From Phenylobacterium haematophilum (lineage in GTDB: Bacteria; Pseudomonadota; Alphaproteobacteria; Caulobacterales; Caulobacteraceae), in NCBI RefSeq assembly GCF_014196295.1, contig NZ_JACIDK010000003.1:558001-622000 (forward strand): a DNA stretch of 64,000 nucleotides, read 5' to 3'. Position numbers and translations under genes: made by a program. Shown here piece by piece: positions 1 through 10,150 of this stretch. Positions within the stretch are counted from its first letter, which is position 1; every line of letters begins with the position of its first letter. The notes under the pieces are model-generated. The model saw only the letters and a list, made by a program, of their open reading frames with translations, was not told where the DNA came from and did no database searches.

Positions 1-169
1 CTTCCCATCGTCACGATCCTGGGAGACGTGCCCGCAAACCTGCCGATAGGGGACGTCTTGTAGCGCTTACGGCAGGTCGGAAGGTGCTCAGCGACGACGA
101 CGCCAGCGTCCCGGCCGCCGTGCACCGAGGGCGCTGGAAACGCGCGGCCATCGGGTCTAGGCAGGCTCG
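1..169. other. Left edge, no gene assigned
   Basis: No convincing gene. One frame is open from the edge to a TAG at 61-63 and could be the last 20 codons of a gene lying to the left. Another is open from base 3 to a TGA at 171-173 that overlaps the next ATG, but its translation is Arg-rich and resembles no family I know. Neither can be judged without the sequence to the left. Confidence 0.3.
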
Positions 170-583
170 ATGAGCGAGTTTGACGATGAACCGACCTTCG
201 ACGGCGGCGGCTATGATGTCGACGACTGGGCCCGCCTGAAGCCGTTCACGGGCGCGCTGGCGACCCTGGAGGACGTGCAGGCCAGGGTGGCGATCTTCGC
301 CCTGGGCGACACCCACGGCGGGCGCCCGATCGACATGGACCTGCCGCAGCCGATCATCTGGTGGGAGGATGAGGGCGAGATCGCCGCCGTCGCCGTGCAG
401 GCCGAGGCCCACGAGACCGAGGACGGCGAGGTGATGGAGGTGCTGGGCCTGGTGCTGCCGGACGGCGCGGGCGCGGTGGCCCTGCTGGAGGACGTCGACC
501 TAGTCGACGACAGCGATCCGGTCTGGCGCCGGCTGGTCACCGAAGCGATCGGCGACGAGACCGGCGAAGACGACGAGGACTAG
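170..583 (+). CDS. Acidic hypothetical protein
   Basis: A 137-residue protein I do not recognise. It is strongly acidic, with Asp/Glu clusters at both ends (begins MSEFDDEP, ends [10 protein letters not shown]), and has no signal peptide or membrane segment, so it is probably cytosolic. The middle (about residues 30-110) reads like a compact alpha/beta fold. It is convergent with purQ and their TAG stops share the four bases CTAG. No strong Shine-Dalgarno is visible before the ATG. The opposite-strand frames across it look like shadows. Function unknown. Confidence 0.6.
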   Translation: MSEFDDEPTFDGGGYDVDDWARLKPFTGALATLEDVQARVAIFALGDTHGGRPIDMDLPQPIIWWEDEGEIAAVAVQAEAHETEDGEVMEVLGLVLPDGAGAVALLEDVDLVDDSDPVWRRLVTEAIGDETGEDDED

Positions 584-1242
584 GCGCTGGCGAGCGCGCT
601 CTGGAAGAGGATCGCGCCGTCGGCCGAGCCAAGCTCGGCTTCGAAGGCGCGGTCGGGGTGCGGCATCAGGCCGATGACGTTGCCGCGCTTGTTGACGATG
701 CCGGCGATGTCGCGCGACGAGCCGTTCGGATTGTCGAGGTAGCGGAAGACCACCTGGCCTTCGCCCTCCAGCCGGTCCAGCGTCTCCTCGTCGGCGAAGT
801 AGTTGCCCTCGCCGTTGCCGACCGTCATCTCGACTTCGCGGCGACCGGCGTAGCCGGCGGTGAAGCGGGTCTGGGCGTTGGTGACTTCCAGCGCCACGGG
901 CTTGCAGACGTACTTGAGCTTCTCGTTCCGCAGCAGCGCCCCGGGCAGCATCTTCGACTCGGTCAGCACCTGGAAGCCGTTGCATATCCCGACGACGGCG
1001 ACGCCGCGGTCGGCCGCGGCGCGGACCTCGGTCATGACCGGCGCCAGCGAGGCCATGGCCGCGCAGCGGAGATAGTCGCCGTAGGAGAACCCGCCGGGCA
1101 GCACGATGAGGTCCAGACCCTGGGGCAGCTGGGTCTCGGCGTGCCAGACCATGTCGACCTTGGCGCCGGTGGAGCGTTCGACGGCGACCTTGCAGTCGCG
1201 ATCGCAGTTGGAACCCGGGAAGACGATGACGGCGGCTTTCAT
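580..1242 (-). CDS. purQ: Phosphoribosylformylglycinamidine synthase subunit PurQ
   Basis: Glutaminase subunit of the three-part FGAM synthase (PurL/PurQ/PurS). It releases ammonia from glutamine for the fourth step of de novo purine synthesis in the cytosol. At 220 residues it has the usual PurQ length. Visible marks are the N-terminal [12 protein letters not shown], the nucleophile in GICNGFQ (Cys87) and the catalytic His in GLMPHPDR (His195). I chose the internal ATG at 1242 because the protein then begins [12 protein letters not shown] as in the family; the frame is open further upstream. It lies downstream of purC, purS and a lipoprotein gene on the same strand. PurL is not in the window. 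Confidence 0.95.
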   Translation of the reverse strand: MKAAVIVFPGSNCDRDCKVAVERSTGAKVDMVWHAETQLPQGLDLIVLPGGFSYGDYLRCAAMASLAPVMTEVRAAADRGVAVVGICNGFQVLTESKMLPGALLRNEKLKYVCKPVALEVTNAQTRFTAGYAGRREVEMTVGNGEGNYFADEETLDRLEGEGQVVFRYLDNPNGSSRDIAGIVNKRGNVIGLMPHPDRAFEAELGSADGAILFQSALASA

Positions 1243-1333
1243 GGGCGGCCCTTTACGCGAATTTGTCGGGAAATGGGAGGGGGGAGGTCGTCGCATCCGG
1301 GGCGAGGTGACGACCGCTCGACAGTCGCGGCCT

Positions 1334-1792
1334 TCATCTCGCGCCCAGGCCCTCCAGATAGGTCATGACCTGGCCGAATCCAGCCTCGTCGCCATAGGCG
1401 CAGCCGGTGTTCTTCATGACCTTGCGGCCGCCTTCCTGGACGGCTTCCTGCTTGAAGATCGCCGGATGGCCGGGCGCGCCGGGCTGCGTCAGGACGAAGG
1501 CCTCGCCGCCGCCCTGCATATTGTAGAAGCGATAGGGCTCGCCGCGCTCCTGCGGCGCCGGGATCAGGCCCGGCTGGGCCAGCACCTTGGCCGACAGGGC
1601 CTCGTAGGAGAGCGAGCAGTCGAGCGAGAGCCGCGGCCGGATCGGTTCAGGCTCCGGCGCGCAGGCGGCCAGGATCAGCGGCAGGAGGGAAAAGGCCCCG
1701 AAGGCCCAACGCCGTTGGGCTTTCGATTCTTTGTTTGGACGCCCCTCCTTGTCGGCGAAGTCCTTCGCCGGGAGGGGCTTTAGCCCTCTCAC
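1334..1792 (-). CDS. Putative lipoprotein within the pur operon
   Basis: About 152 residues if the GTG at 1792 is used; this GTG overlaps the purS stop as GTGA, suggesting coupled translation. A hydrophobic stretch ([11 protein letters not shown]) ends in a good lipobox, so the mature protein should be a periplasmic lipoprotein of roughly 108 residues. The rest contains two further Cys residues (DCSLSYEA and [11 protein letters not shown]) that could form a disulfide. The GTG start implies an unusually long charged leader of 43 residues, part of which is encoded by the hairpin at 1741-1778. No ATG, GTG or TTG lies closer to the hydrophobic segment, so the start is uncertain. I do not recognise the family. 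Confidence 0.6.
   Translation of the reverse strand: MRGLKPLPAKDFADKEGRPNKESKAQRRWAFGAFSLLPLILAACAPEPEPIRPRLSLDCSLSYEALSAKVLAQPGLIPAPQERGEPYRFYNMQGGGEAFVLTQPGAPGHPAIFKQEAVQEGGRKVMKNTGCAYGDEAGFGQVMTYLEGLGAR
1741..1778. repeat. Two-tier hairpin after purS
   Basis: GCCCCTCC at 1741-1748 pairs with GGAGGGGC at 1771-1778, and inside it GGCGAAG (1754-1760) pairs with CTTCGCC (1763-1769). The structure sits 10 bases downstream of the purS stop. It would be in mRNA from either strand and overlaps the leader of the lipoprotein reading frame. It has no following T run on the minus strand, so it could be an mRNA-stability or attenuation hairpin rather than a simple terminator. Confidence 0.7.
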
Positions 1793-2031
1793 GCCACCTC
1801 GATCCGGTAGCTTTCGATGACGGTGTTGGCGAGCAACTTCTCGCACATGTCCTTCACCTGGGCCTCGGCGGCGGCCTTGTCGGTGGCGTCCTTGAGGTCG
1901 AATTCGATGGTCTTGCCGACGCGCACGCCGTCGACCTGCGGCCAACCCAGGCCGTGCAGAGCGCTCTCCACGGCCTTGCCCTGAACGTCCAGCACGCCGG
2001 GCTTCAGGAACACATGAACTTTCGCGCGCAC
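1789..2031 (-). CDS. purS: Phosphoribosylformylglycinamidine synthase subunit PurS
   Basis: The small 80-residue subunit that bridges PurL and PurQ in the bacterial FGAM synthase complex. The family pattern is clear: [22 protein letters not shown] at the start, then GLGWPQVDGVRVGK and an acidic helix ending in CEKLLANTVIESY. The start is GTG at 2031, which shares one base with the purC stop (TAGTG), so translation is probably coupled to purC. It is followed by the lipoprotein frame and then purQ. Confidence 0.95.
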   Translation of the reverse strand: MRAKVHVFLKPGVLDVQGKAVESALHGLGWPQVDGVRVGKTIEFDLKDATDKAAAEAQVKDMCEKLLANTVIESYRIEVA

Positions 2032-2789
2032 TAGTGCAGGCCTCCTTGGATGACGGTGGGCATCTCTTTCATGATGCCAAGACGGCGGGCCACCTCGGTG
2101 TACCCTTCGATGACGTCGCCCATGTCGCGGCGGAAGCGGTCCTTGTCCAGCTTCTCGTTCGTCTGGCTGTCCCAGAGGCGGCACGAATCGGGGCTGATCT
2201 CGTCGGCCAGGATCACACGCGAGAAGTCGTTCTCGTAGATGCGGCCGAACTCGACCTTGAAATCGACCAGCGTGATGCCGACGCCGGCGAACAGGCCCGT
2301 GAGGAAGTCGTTCACCCGCAAGGTCAGGGCCATCATGTCGTCGATCTCCTGGGTCGAGGCCCAGTTGAACGCGGTGATGTGCTCCTCGGCGACCATCGGG
2401 TCGCTGAGCTTGTCGTCCTTCAGGTAGAACTCGATGATCGAGCGGGGCAGGGCTTGGCCTTCGGGCAGGCCGAAGCGCTGCGACAGGCTGCCGGCCGCGA
2501 CGTTGCGGCAGACCACCTCCAGCGGAATGATCTCGACTTCGCGAATCAGCTGCTCGCGCAGGTTCAGCCGGCGGATGAGGTGGTTCTGAACCCCGATAGA
2601 GTTCAGCTTGGTCATCACGTACTCGCTGATGCGGTTGTTGATGACGCCCTTGCCCTCGAGGATCGCCTTCTTCTGCGCGTTGAACGCGGTGGCGTCGTCC
2701 TTGAAGTACTGGATCAGGGTTCCGGGCTCGGGGCCCTCGTAGAGGATCTTGGCCTTGCCTTCGTAGATCTTCTTGCGGCGGGTAGTCAT
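2031..2789 (-). CDS. purC: Phosphoribosylaminoimidazole-succinocarboxamide synthase
   Basis: SAICAR synthetase, which joins aspartate to CAIR with ATP in purine synthesis. It has 252 residues, the normal length. Family marks are the N-terminal [51 protein letters not shown], and VDFKVEFGR near the metal/ATP site. The ATG at 2789 matches the family N-terminus ([14 protein letters not shown]); the upstream in-frame ATG at 2855 would add 22 unlikely residues. First gene of the operon purC-purS-lipoprotein-purQ, with a 245-bp divergent region to the DUF1476 gene containing a near-perfect palindrome. Confidence 0.97.
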   Translation of the reverse strand: MTTRRKKIYEGKAKILYEGPEPGTLIQYFKDDATAFNAQKKAILEGKGVINNRISEYVMTKLNSIGVQNHLIRRLNLREQLIREVEIIPLEVVCRNVAAGSLSQRFGLPEGQALPRSIIEFYLKDDKLSDPMVAEEHITAFNWASTQEIDDMMALTLRVNDFLTGLFAGVGITLVDFKVEFGRIYENDFSRVILADEISPDSCRLWDSQTNEKLDKDRFRRDMGDVIEGYTEVARRLGIMKEMPTVIQGGLH

Positions 2790-2840
2790 GTGCGCCTTCT
2801 CCCAGAGCGAGGGCTTGGCCGCCAGCGGAAAAACGAAAAA

Positions 2841-2868
2841 CGCGCGCAGTTGCATGCAATCGCGCGCG
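2841..2868. promoter_or_regulatory. Palindromic candidate operator upstream of purC
   Basis: A 28-bp palindrome centred on TTGCATGCAA (2850-2859), flanked by CGCGCGC on the left and GCGCGCG on the right, with only two of fourteen base pairs mismatched. It lies 52 bp upstream of the purC ATG in the divergent promoter region. A second perfect 10-bp palindrome, CTCATATGAG, is at 2892-2901. Both are plausible regulator sites for the pur operon or the DUF1476 gene. The regulator is unknown. Confidence 0.5.
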
Positions 2869-3034
2869 GCTCCGACCGTATGGCCCTCTCACTCATATGA
2901 GGCCTGAAAAAACTAACGGATTGGCCGTCGCCGCGCAAACGGCGCAAGAGCCGCATCGCCTCATCGTGCGTTTACGTTGCTACGGCGCGGTTCACGGGAT
3001 ATGCAACGCCGACCGACCGCCTACTGGGGAACAC

Positions 3035-3358
3035 ATGACGACCTTCGACGATCGCGAGCGTGGCTTTGAAAAGAAGTTCGAGCTCGACCAGGAGCAAGAA
3101 TTCAAGGCTGGTGCTCGTCGCAACCGCATGCTGGGCGAATGGGCCGCCGGTCTGATGGGCCTGTCGGCCGACAGCGTCACTGAATACGCCAAGGCCGTGG
3201 TGAAGTCCGACTTCGAGCTGCCGGGCGACGAGGACGTTCTGCGCAAGGTCTTCGAGGACCTGAAGGGCTCGGGCGTCGCCGTCAGCGAAGGCGAAGTGCG
3301 CATGAAGATGGACGAACTCCTGGCTCAGGCCCGCGAACAACTGCGCTCGGGCGAGTAA
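3035..3358 (+). CDS. DUF1476 protein / ATPase inhibitor subunit zeta
   Basis: A 107-residue helical protein of the DUF1476 family. The best-known member, the zeta subunit of alphaproteobacterial F1Fo ATP synthase, blocks ATP hydrolysis by inserting an N-terminal helix into F1. Recognised from MTTFDDRERGFEKKFELDQE, then RRNRMLGEWAAGLMG and a C-terminal acidic helix. I chose the ATG at 3035, seven bases after GGGGA; the frame is open upstream but the family starts here. It is divergent from purC and is followed by a strong terminator. Members with a shortened inhibitory segment may not inhibit ATPase, and this cannot be judged by eye. Confidence 0.9.
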   Translation: MTTFDDRERGFEKKFELDQEQEFKAGARRNRMLGEWAAGLMGLSADSVTEYAKAVVKSDFELPGDEDVLRKVFEDLKGSGVAVSEGEVRMKMDELLAQAREQLRSGE

Positions 3359-3382
3359 GACTTTCGGGCACTATGAAAGGAG

Positions 3383-3408
3383 CGCCGCCTTTCGGGGCGG
3401 CGTTTTTT
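3383..3408 (+). terminator. Rho-independent terminator after DUF1476 gene
   Basis: CGCCGCC (3383-3389) pairs with GGCGGCG (3396-3402) across a six-base loop, followed directly by six T residues (3403-3408). It is 24 bases beyond the stop codon. Confidence 0.9.
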
Positions 3409-3730
3409 GTTGCGTGCGCGCCGCTCGCGGAACGCGGGTCGGCGAATGCATCGCGGCGCCGCAAATTGCAACCGTGGCGCCGGGGTGCACTGACGCGCAC
3501 GCGCCCTGGTGCAACTGCACGCAACATTCGAAGCGCTGCAAGAACGCCCCAAGGAGCGGCCTGAAGGCCGCCGGATGGGAGCGGAGCCATGCCACGACCG
3601 ATCGCCGTCGCCGTCTGGGGGCTGGTGTGCGCGTTCACGCCGGCTGAGGCCCGCGAGCCGCAACCGCCGCTGTCCTCGTACGGTGCGGCCGGCGCGGACG
3701 CCGGCCTGCCGTCCCATCCGGCGCTGTTCG
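3409..3730. other. Gap between terminator and aldehyde dehydrogenase
   Basis: No gene can be supported here. An ATG at 3589 preceded by GGAG opens a 75-codon frame with a signal-peptide-like start (MPRPIAVAVWGLVCAFTPAEA). However, the frame runs 86 bases into the 3' end of the aldehyde dehydrogenase on the other strand and shows no family resemblance. It may be a decayed exported-protein gene or chance. Confidence 0.5.
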
Positions 3731-5155
3731 TCAGCGCTTCAATTGGCCGTCCAGGTACTTGCGAATGGCCGGCCCGTACGGCGGACGCATCTGCTGCAGC
3801 GGCTTGTCGGCCTTGATCTGGCGATAGATCGACTTGGCGTGGCTGAATTCGCGGAAGCCGTCGACGCCATGATAGCTGCCCATCCCTGACGGCCCGACCC
3901 CGCCGAAGGGGAGGTTCTCCTGGGCGACATGGAAGATGACGTCGTTGACCGTCACTCCGCCGGAGGTCGTGCTGGCCAGCACCTTCTCGCGTTCGGCCTC
4001 GTCGGAGCCGAAGTAGTAGAGGCCCAGCGGCCGCTCCCCCTTGTTGACGTAGGCGATGGCCTCGTCGATGCCGCTGTAGGTCTTCACCGGCAGCACCGGA
4101 CCGAAGATTTCCTCCTGCATGACCTTCAGGTCGTCGCTGGGGTCGATGATCAGGGTCGGAGCGATCTTGCGGTGCTCCTGCTGCGACAGGTCCTCGCCGT
4201 CGGGCTTCAACTCGATCACCCGCGCGCCCTTGGCCTTCGCCTCGTCGATGTAGCCCTTGATGCGGTCGTAGTGCCGCTGGGCGACGATCGCGGTGTAGTC
4301 GGGGTTGTCCTTCAGGGTCGGGAACATCTTCGCCACAGAGGCCTGCGCCCCGGCGATAAAAGGCTCCAGGCTCTCTTTGGGCGTTAGCACGTAGTCGGGG
4401 GCCAGGCAGATCTGGCCGGCGTTCAGCGTCTTGCCGTTCATGATCCGCGCCGCTGCGACATCCAGGTCGGCCGACCTGGCGAGGATCACCGGGCTCTTGC
4501 CGCCCAGTTCGAGGGTCAGCGGCACGAGATTCTCCGCCGCCGCGCGCATCACATGCCGCGCGATGGACGTGGCGCCGGTGAAGATCAGATGGTCGAAGGC
4601 CAGCGACGAGAACGCCTGGCCGACCTCCGGTCCGCCGGTGACGACAGCGATCTCCTCCTCGGAGAAGGCGCCGGCGAACATCTTGGCCATCAGTTCAGAG
4701 GTGGCGGGCGTGAATTCCGACGGCTTGATCATCGCCCGGTTGCCGGCCGCCAGCACCCCGGCCAGCGGGCCGAAGGTGAGATTCACCGGGAAGTTCCAAG
4801 GACTGATGATCCCGACCACGCCCTTCGGCTGAAAGCGAATCTCGGCCTTGGCGCCGAACAGGCCGAGGATAGCCGGCGTCGGCTTGCGCTTCTCCGGCCG
4901 CATCCATTTGGCCAGGTTTTCCTTGGCGTGCTTGAGCGGCCCGATGGAGGCGGCGATATCGGTGAAGGTCGTCGCCTCGCGCGATCGCGAGCCAAAGTCC
5001 TGGTTGATGGCTTCCTCGATCGCAGCGCGGTTGTCGATCAACAGGGCGATGGCGCGGTCAATGCGATCGATACGGACCTGGGCGGACGGCTCTCCGTCCC
5101 GCAGGTGAGCGGCCTTCTGCTTGGCCAGCAGGGCGTTCATCGCAGCAGCATCCAT
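3731..5155 (-). CDS. Aldehyde dehydrogenase, coniferyl-aldehyde type
   Basis: NAD(P)-dependent aldehyde dehydrogenase of 474 residues. The short length and C-terminal GPSGMGSYHGVDGFREFSHAK place it nearer the coniferyl aldehyde dehydrogenase / class 3 group than the long-chain enzymes. The general base is in LTLELGGK (Glu216) and the nucleophile in NAGQICLAPDY (Cys250); the Rossmann part has IISPWNFPVNL and IFTGAT. I chose the ATG at 5155 because GGGGAGGAG sits about ten bases upstream; the earlier ATG at 5179 would place that Shine-Dalgarno inside the gene. It is divergent from the thiolase gene. The substrate cannot be told from sequence. Confidence 0.9.
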   Translation of the reverse strand: MDAAAMNALLAKQKAAHLRDGEPSAQVRIDRIDRAIALLIDNRAAIEEAINQDFGSRSREATTFTDIAASIGPLKHAKENLAKWMRPEKRKPTPAILGLFGAKAEIRFQPKGVVGIISPWNFPVNLTFGPLAGVLAAGNRAMIKPSEFTPATSELMAKMFAGAFSEEEIAVVTGGPEVGQAFSSLAFDHLIFTGATSIARHVMRAAAENLVPLTLELGGKSPVILARSADLDVAAARIMNGKTLNAGQICLAPDYVLTPKESLEPFIAGAQASVAKMFPTLKDNPDYTAIVAQRHYDRIKGYIDEAKAKGARVIELKPDGEDLSQQEHRKIAPTLIIDPSDDLKVMQEEIFGPVLPVKTYSGIDEAIAYVNKGERPLGLYYFGSDEAEREKVLASTTSGGVTVNDVIFHVAQENLPFGGVGPSGMGSYHGVDGFREFSHAKSIYRQIKADKPLQQMRPPYGPAIRKYLDGQLKR

Positions 5156-5373
5156 GTCGTTCGTCTCCTCCCCGAGCATCCGGCTGATGTTCGGATAGTG
5201 ACGTTACGGAATGGAAGCGCTCGCCGCAGGGAAGCACGAGGCGGACGCCTCCCCGAGCGTAGAGACCAGGCTTCTGGTGCGGCGCATTTGTTCTGGACTG
5301 ACGTGGCGGCGGGTGGGCGACTGTCCGCCAAACAATCCGGCGCGCGCCGGAGGCACCAGGAAGGAACACGATA

Positions 5374-6612
5374 ATGCCCGAGGCCCTGATCATCGACGCC
5401 TGCCGCACCCCGCGCGGCATCGGCAAGGTCGGCAAAGGCGCGCTGGCCGACTTTCACCCACAGCATCTGGCTGCGACGGTGCTGAAGGCCCTGGCCGAGC
5501 GCAACAACCTGAAGACCGGCGAAGTGGACGACATCATCTGGGGCACCTCCAGCCAGCGCGGCAAGCAAGGCGGCGACCTTGGCCGGATGGCTGCGCTCGA
5601 CGCCGGCTATGACGTCAAGGCCAGCGGCATGACCCTCGACCGGTTCTGCGGTTCGGGCATCACCGCCGTGAACCTGGCCGCGGCGCAGATCATGTCGGGC
5701 ATGGAAGATCTCGTGATCGCCGGCGGCACCGAAATGATGTCTTACACCTCCTCGACAGGCGATCCTTCGACCCCGCCGATGATGGACGGCGGCAACCTGC
5801 GCCTGCGCGCACGCCATCCGCAGAGCCAGCAGGGCGTCTGCGCTGACGCCATCGCCACGCTGGAAGGCATCAACCGCCTGGCGCTGGACGAACTGGCGCT
5901 GCTTAGCCAGCAGCGCGCCGACGTCGCCATCAAGGAGGGCCGCTTCGACAAGTCGCTGGTTCCGGTCTATCGCGAAGACGGCTCGCTGGCCCTGGACCGT
6001 GAGGAGTTCCCACGTCCGCAGACGACGCTCGAAGGCCTTTCGAGCCTGAAGGCGTCGTTCGAAATGATCGCCAACGTGGCGGTCGACGACAAGGGGACCA
6101 CCTATGGCGACCTGATCCGCCAAGTCTATCCGGACCTGAAGATCACGCACGTGCACCATGCAGGCAACTCGTCGGGCGTCGTCGACGGCGCGGCCGCCGT
6201 GTTGCTCGCCTCGCCGGCCTATGCCGCCAAAAACGGTCTGAAGGCGCGCGGCCGCGTTGTCGCCATGGCCAATATGGGCGACAGCCCCACCCTGATGCTC
6301 AACGCTCCGGTGCCGGCGGCGCAGAAGGTGCTGGCCAAGGCCGGCCTGACCATCGACGACATCGACCTGTTCGAGATCAACGAAGCCTTCGCGGTGGTGG
6401 CCGAGAAGTTCATCCGCGACCTGAATCTCGACCGTGAGAAGGTCAACGTGAACGGCGGCGCAATGGCGCTGGGCCATCCGATCGGCGCCACCGGCTCGAT
6501 CCTGATCGGCACCATCCTCGACGAACTGGAACGCCGCGACTTGAAGCGGGGTCTGGTGACCATGTGCGCCGCCGGCGGCATGGCCCCGGCGATCATCGTC
6601 GAGCGCGTCTAG
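5374..6612 (+). CDS. Acetyl-CoA acyltransferase (thiolase)
   Basis: Thiolase family enzyme of 412 residues, either degradative 3-ketoacyl-CoA thiolase or biosynthetic acetoacetyl-CoA type. The acyl-binding Cys is in FCGSG (Cys92), the C-terminal catalytic His in GHPIGATG (His368) and the second Cys in CAAGGMAP (Cys398); NEAFA is also present. AGGAAGG precedes the ATG. It is a single gene between two promoter regions, divergent from an aldehyde dehydrogenase and followed by a terminator, with no FadB partner adjacent. The pairing hints at fatty-acid or side-chain degradation, but that is inference. Confidence 0.93.
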   Translation: MPEALIIDACRTPRGIGKVGKGALADFHPQHLAATVLKALAERNNLKTGEVDDIIWGTSSQRGKQGGDLGRMAALDAGYDVKASGMTLDRFCGSGITAVNLAAAQIMSGMEDLVIAGGTEMMSYTSSTGDPSTPPMMDGGNLRLRARHPQSQQGVCADAIATLEGINRLALDELALLSQQRADVAIKEGRFDKSLVPVYREDGSLALDREEFPRPQTTLEGLSSLKASFEMIANVAVDDKGTTYGDLIRQVYPDLKITHVHHAGNSSGVVDGAAAVLLASPAYAAKNGLKARGRVVAMANMGDSPTLMLNAPVPAAQKVLAKAGLTIDDIDLFEINEAFAVVAEKFIRDLNLDREKVNVNGGAMALGHPIGATGSILIGTILDELERRDLKRGLVTMCAAGGMAPAIIVERV

Positions 6613-6622
6613 GTAAGACGAG

Positions 6623-6650
6623 GGCTCCCTCGCGCGGGGGAGCCTTCCCT
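6623..6650. terminator. Bidirectional hairpin between convergent genes
   Basis: GGCTCCC (6623-6629) pairs with GGGAGCC (6638-6644) in the 39-bp gap between the thiolase and aminotransferase stops. On the plus strand it is followed by a pyrimidine tract (TTCCCTTCT), so it probably terminates the thiolase transcript. Confidence 0.7.
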
Positions 6651-6651
6651 T

Positions 6652-7878
6652 CTAGATCTGGCGGGCGATCAGCCGGGCGAGGCGCGCCATGCCGTCGTCG
6701 ATCTCGGCCGCGGTCGGCAGCGAGTAGCTGAGCCGGATGGTGTTGTCGGCTGCGCTCTCGGCGAAGAACGGCGCGCCGGGCACGAAGGCCACGCGCTCCT
6801 CGGCGATAGCGCGGGCCAGCAAGTCCTTGCCGTCGATCCCCTCGGGCAGGCGGAGCCAGACGAACATGCCGCCCTGCGGCTTGGACCAGCTCACGCCCTG
6901 CGGCATATGACGGTCCAGCGCGTCCAGCGTGGCCTGGGCCTTGGCGCCATAGGCGTTGCGCAGGCGCGAGAGGTGCTGCTCGTAGTCCTCGGTGACCGTG
7001 CGCCAGCCGACCATCTGGTTGATCGTCGAGACGTGCAGGTCGCTGCCCTGCTTGAGCAGCACCAGCTTCTCGATCACCGCCTTGGGGCCGCAGACCCAGC
7101 CCAGCCGCAGGGCCGGCGATATCGTTTTCGAGAAGGTGCCGCAGTATAGCGTCCGGGCCTGCTCGATCGAGCCCGAGCGGGCGATGTCGAGGGCGAGCAG
7201 GCTGGGCAGCGCCTCGCCGGCGAACCGCAACTCGCGGTAGGCGGCGTCCTCGATCAGCGTCATGTCCGTGGCGTCGGCCAGCTCCAACAGCGCCCGGCGC
7301 TGGGCGGTGGTCATGCTCTCGCCGGTGGGGTTGGCGTAGTCGGGGACGAAATAGCCGAGCGGTCGCTCCGCGCGGCCGGCCATCAGCGCCTCGGCGTCGC
7401 AGTCGCCGTCCAGGGCGCCGTCGGGCAGGTCGAGATAGTGCGGCTCATAGGCCGTGAAGGCCTGCAGGGCGCCGAGATAGGTCGGGCGGGCGACGACCAC
7501 GGTGTCGCCGCGGGTCAGGAACAGCTTGCCCAGCAGGTCGAGCGCCTGCTGCGAGCCCGCGGTCAGCATGATGTTCTCGGGGCCGCAGGCGACGCCGTGC
7601 GCGCCCATCCGCTCGGCCAGCCACTCGCGCAGCGGCAGATAGCCCTCGCTGACCGAGTACTGCAGCGCCTGCTGGGAAAGCTCCGGGTCGGACAGGACGG
7701 CCTGGTAGCTGGCCTGGATGCGCTCGGACGGGAACAGGCCCGGGTCGGGAATGCCGCCGGCGAAGGAGAGGATGTCGGGCTGGTCGAGCAGCTTGAGCAG
7801 CTCGCGGATCTCGTTGGCGCGGACGCGGGACATGCGCTCACTGAAGCGTTGCGCCCAGGCGGTGGTGTGATCGGTCAT
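6652..7878 (-). CDS. PLP-dependent aminotransferase, class I/II
   Basis: A fold-type I aminotransferase of 408 residues in the group containing 2-aminoadipate and aromatic aminotransferases related to MocR C-domains. Marks are the N-terminal RANEIRELLKLLDQPDILSF, GSQQALDL, YANPTG, and the PLP lysine in GTFSKTISPALRLGW (Lys251). The C-terminal Arg for the alpha-carboxylate lies in NTIRLSYS. There is no N-terminal winged-helix domain, so it is an enzyme and not a MocR regulator. It stands alone, convergent with the thiolase. The amino donor is unknown. Confidence 0.9.
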   Translation of the reverse strand: MTDHTTAWAQRFSERMSRVRANEIRELLKLLDQPDILSFAGGIPDPGLFPSERIQASYQAVLSDPELSQQALQYSVSEGYLPLREWLAERMGAHGVACGPENIMLTAGSQQALDLLGKLFLTRGDTVVVARPTYLGALQAFTAYEPHYLDLPDGALDGDCDAEALMAGRAERPLGYFVPDYANPTGESMTTAQRRALLELADATDMTLIEDAAYRELRFAGEALPSLLALDIARSGSIEQARTLYCGTFSKTISPALRLGWVCGPKAVIEKLVLLKQGSDLHVSTINQMVGWRTVTEDYEQHLSRLRNAYGAKAQATLDALDRHMPQGVSWSKPQGGMFVWLRLPEGIDGKDLLARAIAEERVAFVPGAPFFAESAADNTIRLSYSLPTAAEIDDGMARLARLIARQI

Positions 7879-8072
7879 CGATGGGATCTCGTATGTGTCG
7901 CTGGCGGCCGAGCCGCCCCATGACGCCGCACGGTCGTGGGGCGTCGCCTGATCAGCTCAGGGACGTCATACGCTGCAGGTCGGACCTTGGGTGCGGCGGA
8001 GCCAGAAGCGCCGCCGACCACGAGAGGTGGTGATCATGACCGATCTCTAGCCTGACTTAGCGCGCGACGGAA

Positions 8073-9395
<1,323 letters not shown>

Positions 9396-9457
9396 GGCGG
9401 GGCTCCTTCGCGGCGGGTGTTAGCCCCACCCAGCCGAAATCGCAACGTGCGGGGGCT

Positions 9458-10150
9458 CTACGTTGCGGCCTGGAGGTACGAGGTGACCAGGCTTTCCAGG
9501 CCGCTGGAGATGATCTGGACGCCGACGCAAAGCAGCAGGAAGGCCACCAGCCGCGACATCACCCGCGCGCCGGACGCGCCCAGCAGCGACAGGACCTTGC
9601 TGGACCAGCGGTAGGAGACGCCGACCAGCAGGGCGACCAATACCGCGGCGATGCTGACCCCGGCGAAGAACGAGAGCACGCCCTGGCCGTCGGCCGGCCG
9701 TTGCGAGGCGAGCGCGATAGCCACCGAGATCGCGCCCGGTCCGGTGGTGAAGGGCATGGTCAGCGGGAAGAAGGCGACGTCCTCCTGCACGTGCTGCTCG
9801 GCCGAGGCGGCGGCGTTGGCCTTGCGGCTTTCCTGGGCCTCGGGCTGCATCAGCAATTGCCAGGCGCGGATGGCGACGACCAGCCCGCCGGCGACCCGCA
9901 GGGCGCCGAGGCTGACCCCGAAGAAGTTCAGGATGTAGCCGCCCAGTAGAAGCGACCCCAGCAGGATCAGCAGGGCGTTGAAGGCGATGCGCCAGGCCAG
10001 CTCGTGCCGGTCCGAACGCCCCTCGGTGACCTGGTGAAAGGTGATCGCCGCGCCCACCGGATTGACGATCGAGAACAGCGCCGGGAAAGCCAGGAGAAAG
10101 GCTCCAACGACGGTGGTGAGGGGAAGCGGACTGAGATCGGAGAGAGTCAT
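9458..10150 (-). CDS. MarC family integral membrane protein
   Basis: A 230-residue MarC/UPF0056 protein with about six membrane helices. Family features are the first helix with FSIVNPVGA, the central FFPLTMPFTTGPGAISVAIAL, and a C-terminal helix followed by GVQIISSG. The transported substrate is unknown; the old link to multiple antibiotic resistance was withdrawn for E. coli MarC. An Ala/Glu-rich cytosolic loop (about 105-122) separates the two halves. The ribosome site is weak. It lies 62 bp downstream of purB on the same strand. Confidence 0.9.
   Translation of the reverse strand: MTLSDLSPLPLTTVVGAFLLAFPALFSIVNPVGAAITFHQVTEGRSDRHELAWRIAFNALLILLGSLLLGGYILNFFGVSLGALRVAGGLVVAIRAWQLLMQPEAQESRKANAAASAEQHVQEDVAFFPLTMPFTTGPGAISVAIALASQRPADGQGVLSFFAGVSIAAVLVALLVGVSYRWSSKVLSLLGASGARVMSRLVAFLLLCVGVQIISSGLESLVTSYLQAAT

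Noticed and set aside
3..173. Open frame from the left edge ending in ATGA with the 137-residue gene
   Set aside because: Arg-rich translation without family resemblance; too short and edge-truncated to support.
3589..3816. 75-codon frame with signal-peptide-like start and GGAG upstream
   Set aside because: Overlaps the 3' end of the aldehyde dehydrogenase, has no recognisable domain, and composition drifts to shadow-like in the overlap. Kept only as a note.
7990..8072. Possible terminator or short leader peptide downstream of purB
   Set aside because: A weak GGCGGCG-type stem with no T tract and a four-codon ATG frame on the other strand; neither is convincing.
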